From Cerina litoralis (GTDB lineage: Bacteria; Bacteroidota; Bacteroidia; Flavobacteriales; Flavobacteriaceae), in assembly GCA_022008415.1 (NCBI GenBank), contig JAIRBC010000037.1, positions 1-35,230 of the forward strand: DNA of 35,230 nucleotides, given 5' to 3'. A program made the translations under genes and the position numbers. This document shows, piece after piece, positions 32,573 to 35,230 of this stretch (position 1 is its first letter; each line of letters starts with the position of its first letter). The notes under the pieces are model-generated. The model made no database searches. It was not told the origin of the DNA and saw nothing but the letters and a program-made list of their open reading frames with translations.

Positions 32573-34942
32573 ATGACCGACGCCCCTATCAATAGAATTT
32601 ATGCCGAGGAAAGGGCCAACCTCAAGGAAGAGGTCTTTAAATACCTCTACTATTGGCCTTGGTTCGTATTATCCTTGCTTGTCTTTATGTCCTTGGCATA
32701 CACCTATTTGCGGTACACTCCAAAAATTTATCAATCCACGGCCAGAATCAAGGTCTTGGACGAATCCAAGGAATTGGACCTGGGTATCGAAGCTCCGGCC
32801 TTGGTGGGTAGATCTAGCTTTAATCTGGAAAACGAGGTGGCCGTCTTAAAATCCTACCGTTTACTTGCTCAAGTGGTGGAGGACCTAAAACTTACCACGG
32901 ATTACTATATGCCCGGAAATCTAAGGAATACCACCATCTGGAACCCACCGATTGAAGCAATGCCTAGCCCTTCTGGCAGAAATATCGGGGGAACCTATTT
33001 GATCGAGATATTAAAGGATGGGTACCGGATTACCAACGAAAATGGATCCGAACAATCGATTTTAACCCATACCCATACTTGGGATACGCCAACCGAAGGA
33101 TTCCCCTTTACAGTCAATACAGCAAGGGACAATGGCATTTCTAATTATGTTGGGTTTTCCTATCTAGTCGTATTTAAAAATTTTGAAGGTACGGTAAGGG
33201 GATTATCTGGAAGTTTAAACATCCAAGGCGTTGGACAAGAAAGCGAGATTTTATCCATTTCCTTAGCAGGAGAAAACAAGGCCAAGTCCGAAGCAATCCT
33301 CAACAAGATCGTGGATCAATTTAACCTGGACGGCATCAAAGACCGGCAACTGGTCTCCCAACGCACGATCGATTTTGTGGATGACCGCTTTGTATACCTA
33401 GAAAGCGAACTAGATTCCATCGAGACCAATAAGGAGGAGTATAAACAAAAAAACAGCTTAAGTTATATTGAGGCCGATGCGGGAGTTAGCGTACAAAAGA
33501 AAACATCTTCAGAAGATCAGGTCTTTGCAATAGAAACCCAAATTGAATTAGGCCAATTAATAAAGAATAGCCTAGACAGGAATGATACTTTTTCACTGAT
33601 ACCTTCCGATATAGGGATAAATAGTATGGGAATTAGTGCCTTGATAGAAAAATACAATGGTATGGTTTTGGAACGAGAAAAGTTAACGGCCAGTGCCGGC
33701 GAAGGAAATCCATCTTTAGAAATTACTACGTCCCAGTTGGAGGATTTGCTAAATAATGTAGTTTACTCCGTTGATGAGTATATAAAACGGCTTTCCCTTT
33801 CCCTTAAACAATTAAAACAAGAGAATAAATCGGCCACGAATTTAGTATCCAGTATGCCCGAAAAGGAAAAGATCTTACGATCGATCGAAAGGCAACAAAA
33901 TATCAAAGAAAGCCTTTATCTCTTGTTGTTGCAAAAGCGAGAAGAGGCGGCCATCAACCTGGCCATCACCGCCCCCTCCATCAAGGTGGTAGATTATGCA
34001 CTATCCAGTGGTGGCCCAATTTACCCCAATCGAAATAAAATTTTGGGAGGGGCACTCTTACTGGGCTTTCTTTTGCCAATTGGTATAATATATGTTCGGT
34101 TTATTTTAAACACCAAACTGGGCGACAAGCAGGATCTGGAGAAGGTAGTACCCGAAATACCTATCGTTGGGGAGGTTCCTTATATTAAGGACAGGGAGAC
34201 CCGCCAATTTACGGACCTGCATGATCGATCGATCTTGGCGGAATCATTCCGGATTCTGGGGACCAACATCAATTATATGTTGCTGGATTCCGATCTTACC
34301 GAGGGCCGGGTAATTTATGTCACCTCCACCATAAAAGGGGAGGGGAAGACCTTTGCGGCCGTTAACCTTTCCTTAGCCTACGCCAGTTTGGACAACAGGG
34401 TGTTGCTGATCGGCGCCGATCTGCGGAATCCCCAGTTGCACACCTATATGGGGGTTTCCAAGAACACCGAAGGCCTGGCGGACTATTTAACCGGGAAGAC
34501 CGACGATTGGCAACGATCCTTAATGGAAGGCCCCTTGCAAGCGCCGAACTACAAGGTGCTGATCGCGGGTGCAGTACCCCACAATTCGGCCGAGCTGTTG
34601 GCAAATAAACGCTTTAAAAAACTATTGGACGAGGCCAAAAAATCCTTCGATTATATCGTAATAGATACCGCCCCGACCATCCTGGTGACCGATACGCTTT
34701 TGATCTCCAAATTCGCCGACGCCACCCTCTTCCTTACCCGTACCAACTATACCGAGAAGAAGCTCCTTAAATTTGCCCACGAACTAAACAAGCACAACAA
34801 GCTCAAAAATATGATGTTCGTCATGAACGGGGTAGGCGCCGGCAAAACCAAGGCCTACGGCTACAACTATGGGTATAGCTATGGCTACGGCCCCGATGGT
34901 AGTTCCCCCAAAAAGTGGTATAAAAAGTTTTTTAAGAGGTAG
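32573..34942 (+). CDS. wzc: Wzz/Wzc-type chain-length regulator and bacterial tyrosine kinase
   Basis: 789 aa inner-membrane polysaccharide co-polymerase with a fused BY-kinase. First membrane helix about 28-47, then a long periplasmic domain with coiled-coil segments about 275-330 and 385-460, and a second membrane helix about 489-511. Kinase: Walker A STIKGEGKT at 585-593, Walker A' around GADLR with D616, Walker B IVIDTAP with D698. The tail is a tyrosine cluster, Y762, Y764, Y766, Y768, Y770, Y772 and Y783, the autophosphorylation region that controls assembly and chain length. The ESFR..G-TN segment at 557-565 has G where RK-cluster members often have R. A GC dip covers the periplasmic coiled-coil part. 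No cognate phosphatase (Wzb/CpsB) is in the window. Confidence 0.94.
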   Translation: MTDAPINRIYAEERANLKEEVFKYLYYWPWFVLSLLVFMSLAYTYLRYTPKIYQSTARIKVLDESKELDLGIEAPALVGRSSFNLENEVAVLKSYRLLAQVVEDLKLTTDYYMPGNLRNTTIWNPPIEAMPSPSGRNIGGTYLIEILKDGYRITNENGSEQSILTHTHTWDTPTEGFPFTVNTARDNGISNYVGFSYLVVFKNFEGTVRGLSGSLNIQGVGQESEILSISLAGENKAKSEAILNKIVDQFNLDGIKDRQLVSQRTIDFVDDRFVYLESELDSIETNKEEYKQKNSLSYIEADAGVSVQKKTSSEDQVFAIETQIELGQLIKNSLDRNDTFSLIPSDIGINSMGISALIEKYNGMVLEREKLTASAGEGNPSLEITTSQLEDLLNNVVYSVDEYIKRLSLSLKQLKQENKSATNLVSSMPEKEKILRSIERQQNIKESLYLLLLQKREEAAINLAITAPSIKVVDYALSSGGPIYPNRNKILGGALLLGFLLPIGIIYVRFILNTKLGDKQDLEKVVPEIPIVGEVPYIKDRETRQFTDLHDRSILAESFRILGTNINYMLLDSDLTEGRVIYVTSTIKGEGKTFAAVNLSLAYASLDNRVLLIGADLRNPQLHTYMGVSKNTEGLADYLTGKTDDWQRSLMEGPLQAPNYKVLIAGAVPHNSAELLANKRFKKLLDEAKKSFDYIVIDTAPTILVTDTLLISKFADATLFLTRTNYTEKKLLKFAHELNKHNKLKNMMFVMNGVGAGKTKAYGYNYGYSYGYGPDGSSPKKWYKKFFKR

Positions 34943-35230
34943 AATAGTTAAATCCTTCAGCTCGCCTGTGCCCCGCCAGTGATACTTTCGGGCTGGAAAC
35001 TTGCGGAATGTTGAATGCTTGTTCTGCACAAGGTTTGGAACTAAATGTGTGATTCCGTGAGATTCCTCGTTCCTCGGAATGACAAATTAACGTTGGAACG
35101 ACAAAACCACCATTTGTCATTCAGAGCGAAGCGAGCCCGCCAGAATGAATCTTTCGGGCTGGGAATCCGGCGGAATGGTTAATTATGGTACCAAGGGATG
35201 TGGAAGAGTAGAAAGGATGAATCTAGCAGA
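34943..35230. repeat. Repeat cluster after wzc, running out of the window
   Basis: No gene is seen. A hairpin repeat (CCCGCC at 34972-34977, CGGGCTG at 34989-34995), an element end GGAATGACAAA (about 35077-35087), and a new element starting TTTGTCATTCAG at 35113 with the GCCCGCC/CGGGCTG hairpin at 35135-35161. The last is cut off by the window end. No T-tailed terminator for wzc was found. Confidence 0.65.

Noticed and set aside
34362-34604. Minus-strand ORF inside wzc, and similar opposite-strand ORFs in gmd, fcl and wzt
   Set aside because: They lie within strongly supported genes and reflect GC-rich codon shadows.

Overview
The window is a 35 kb cell-surface polysaccharide (capsule or O-antigen type) biosynthesis and export locus. 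Every convincing gene lies on the + strand. It most likely comes from a Flavobacteriaceae member of the Bacteroidota. The reasons are moderate to low GC, few Shine-Dalgarno sequences, TAnnTTTG -7 type promoter octamers at several block starts, a GxxExxY gene between gmd and fcl, a Wza-type lipoprotein with a C-terminal membrane helix, and many short intergenic repeats. No rRNA, tRNA, CRISPR array or transposase gene was seen.

Layout. (1) 1-4443: GDP-fucose genes (gmd, GxxExxY cassette, fcl) and an orphan antitoxin-like gene, bracketed by a 96-bp direct repeat. (2) 4444-7277: ABC-2 export permease (Wzm type) and ATPase with a substrate-binding tail (Wzt type), separated by a repeat cluster. 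(3) 7345-11325: four glycosyltransferases (GTs). (4) 11533-16399: an amidated di-N-acetyl uronate module, WlbB/WbpD acetyltransferase, WlbA/WbpB dehydrogenase, a second left-handed beta-helix acetyltransferase, and a HisH/HisF/WbuX amidotransferase trio joined by ATGA overlaps. (5) 16396-21585: a GT, then a 4-amino-4,6-dideoxyhexose module (VioA-like aminotransferase, acetyltransferase) and a GT56 (WecF-family) transferase. (6) 21682-31459: an AT-rich acyltransferase-3, seven more GT-type proteins and a putative Wzy-type polymerase. (7) 31762-34942: its own promoter, Wza lipoprotein and Wzc tyrosine kinase, then another repeat cluster.

Inferred product: a complex heteropolysaccharide with an acetamidino uronic acid, an N-acylated 4-amino-4,6-dideoxyhexose, probably L-fucose, and O-acetyl groups, built by about 13 GTs. 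Not found in the window: an initiating phosphoglycosyltransferase, a Wzx flippase, UDP-GlcNAc 6-dehydrogenase, a clear WbpE aminotransferase, a UDP-sugar 2-epimerase, RmlA/RmlB. Those must lie elsewhere or be replaced. Wzm/Wzt together with Wzy-like/Wza/Wzc and no Wzx is an unusual mix.

The locus is mosaic. The flanking genes (gmd, fcl, wzm, the wzt ATPase domain, wza, wzc) are GC-richer and lie among dispersed hairpin repeats; the central genes are AT-richer and repeat-free. Sharp composition breaks fall inside wzt, inside the GT at 27849 and inside the 3' end of the putative wzy, as expected if the serotype-determining interior was exchanged by recombination.
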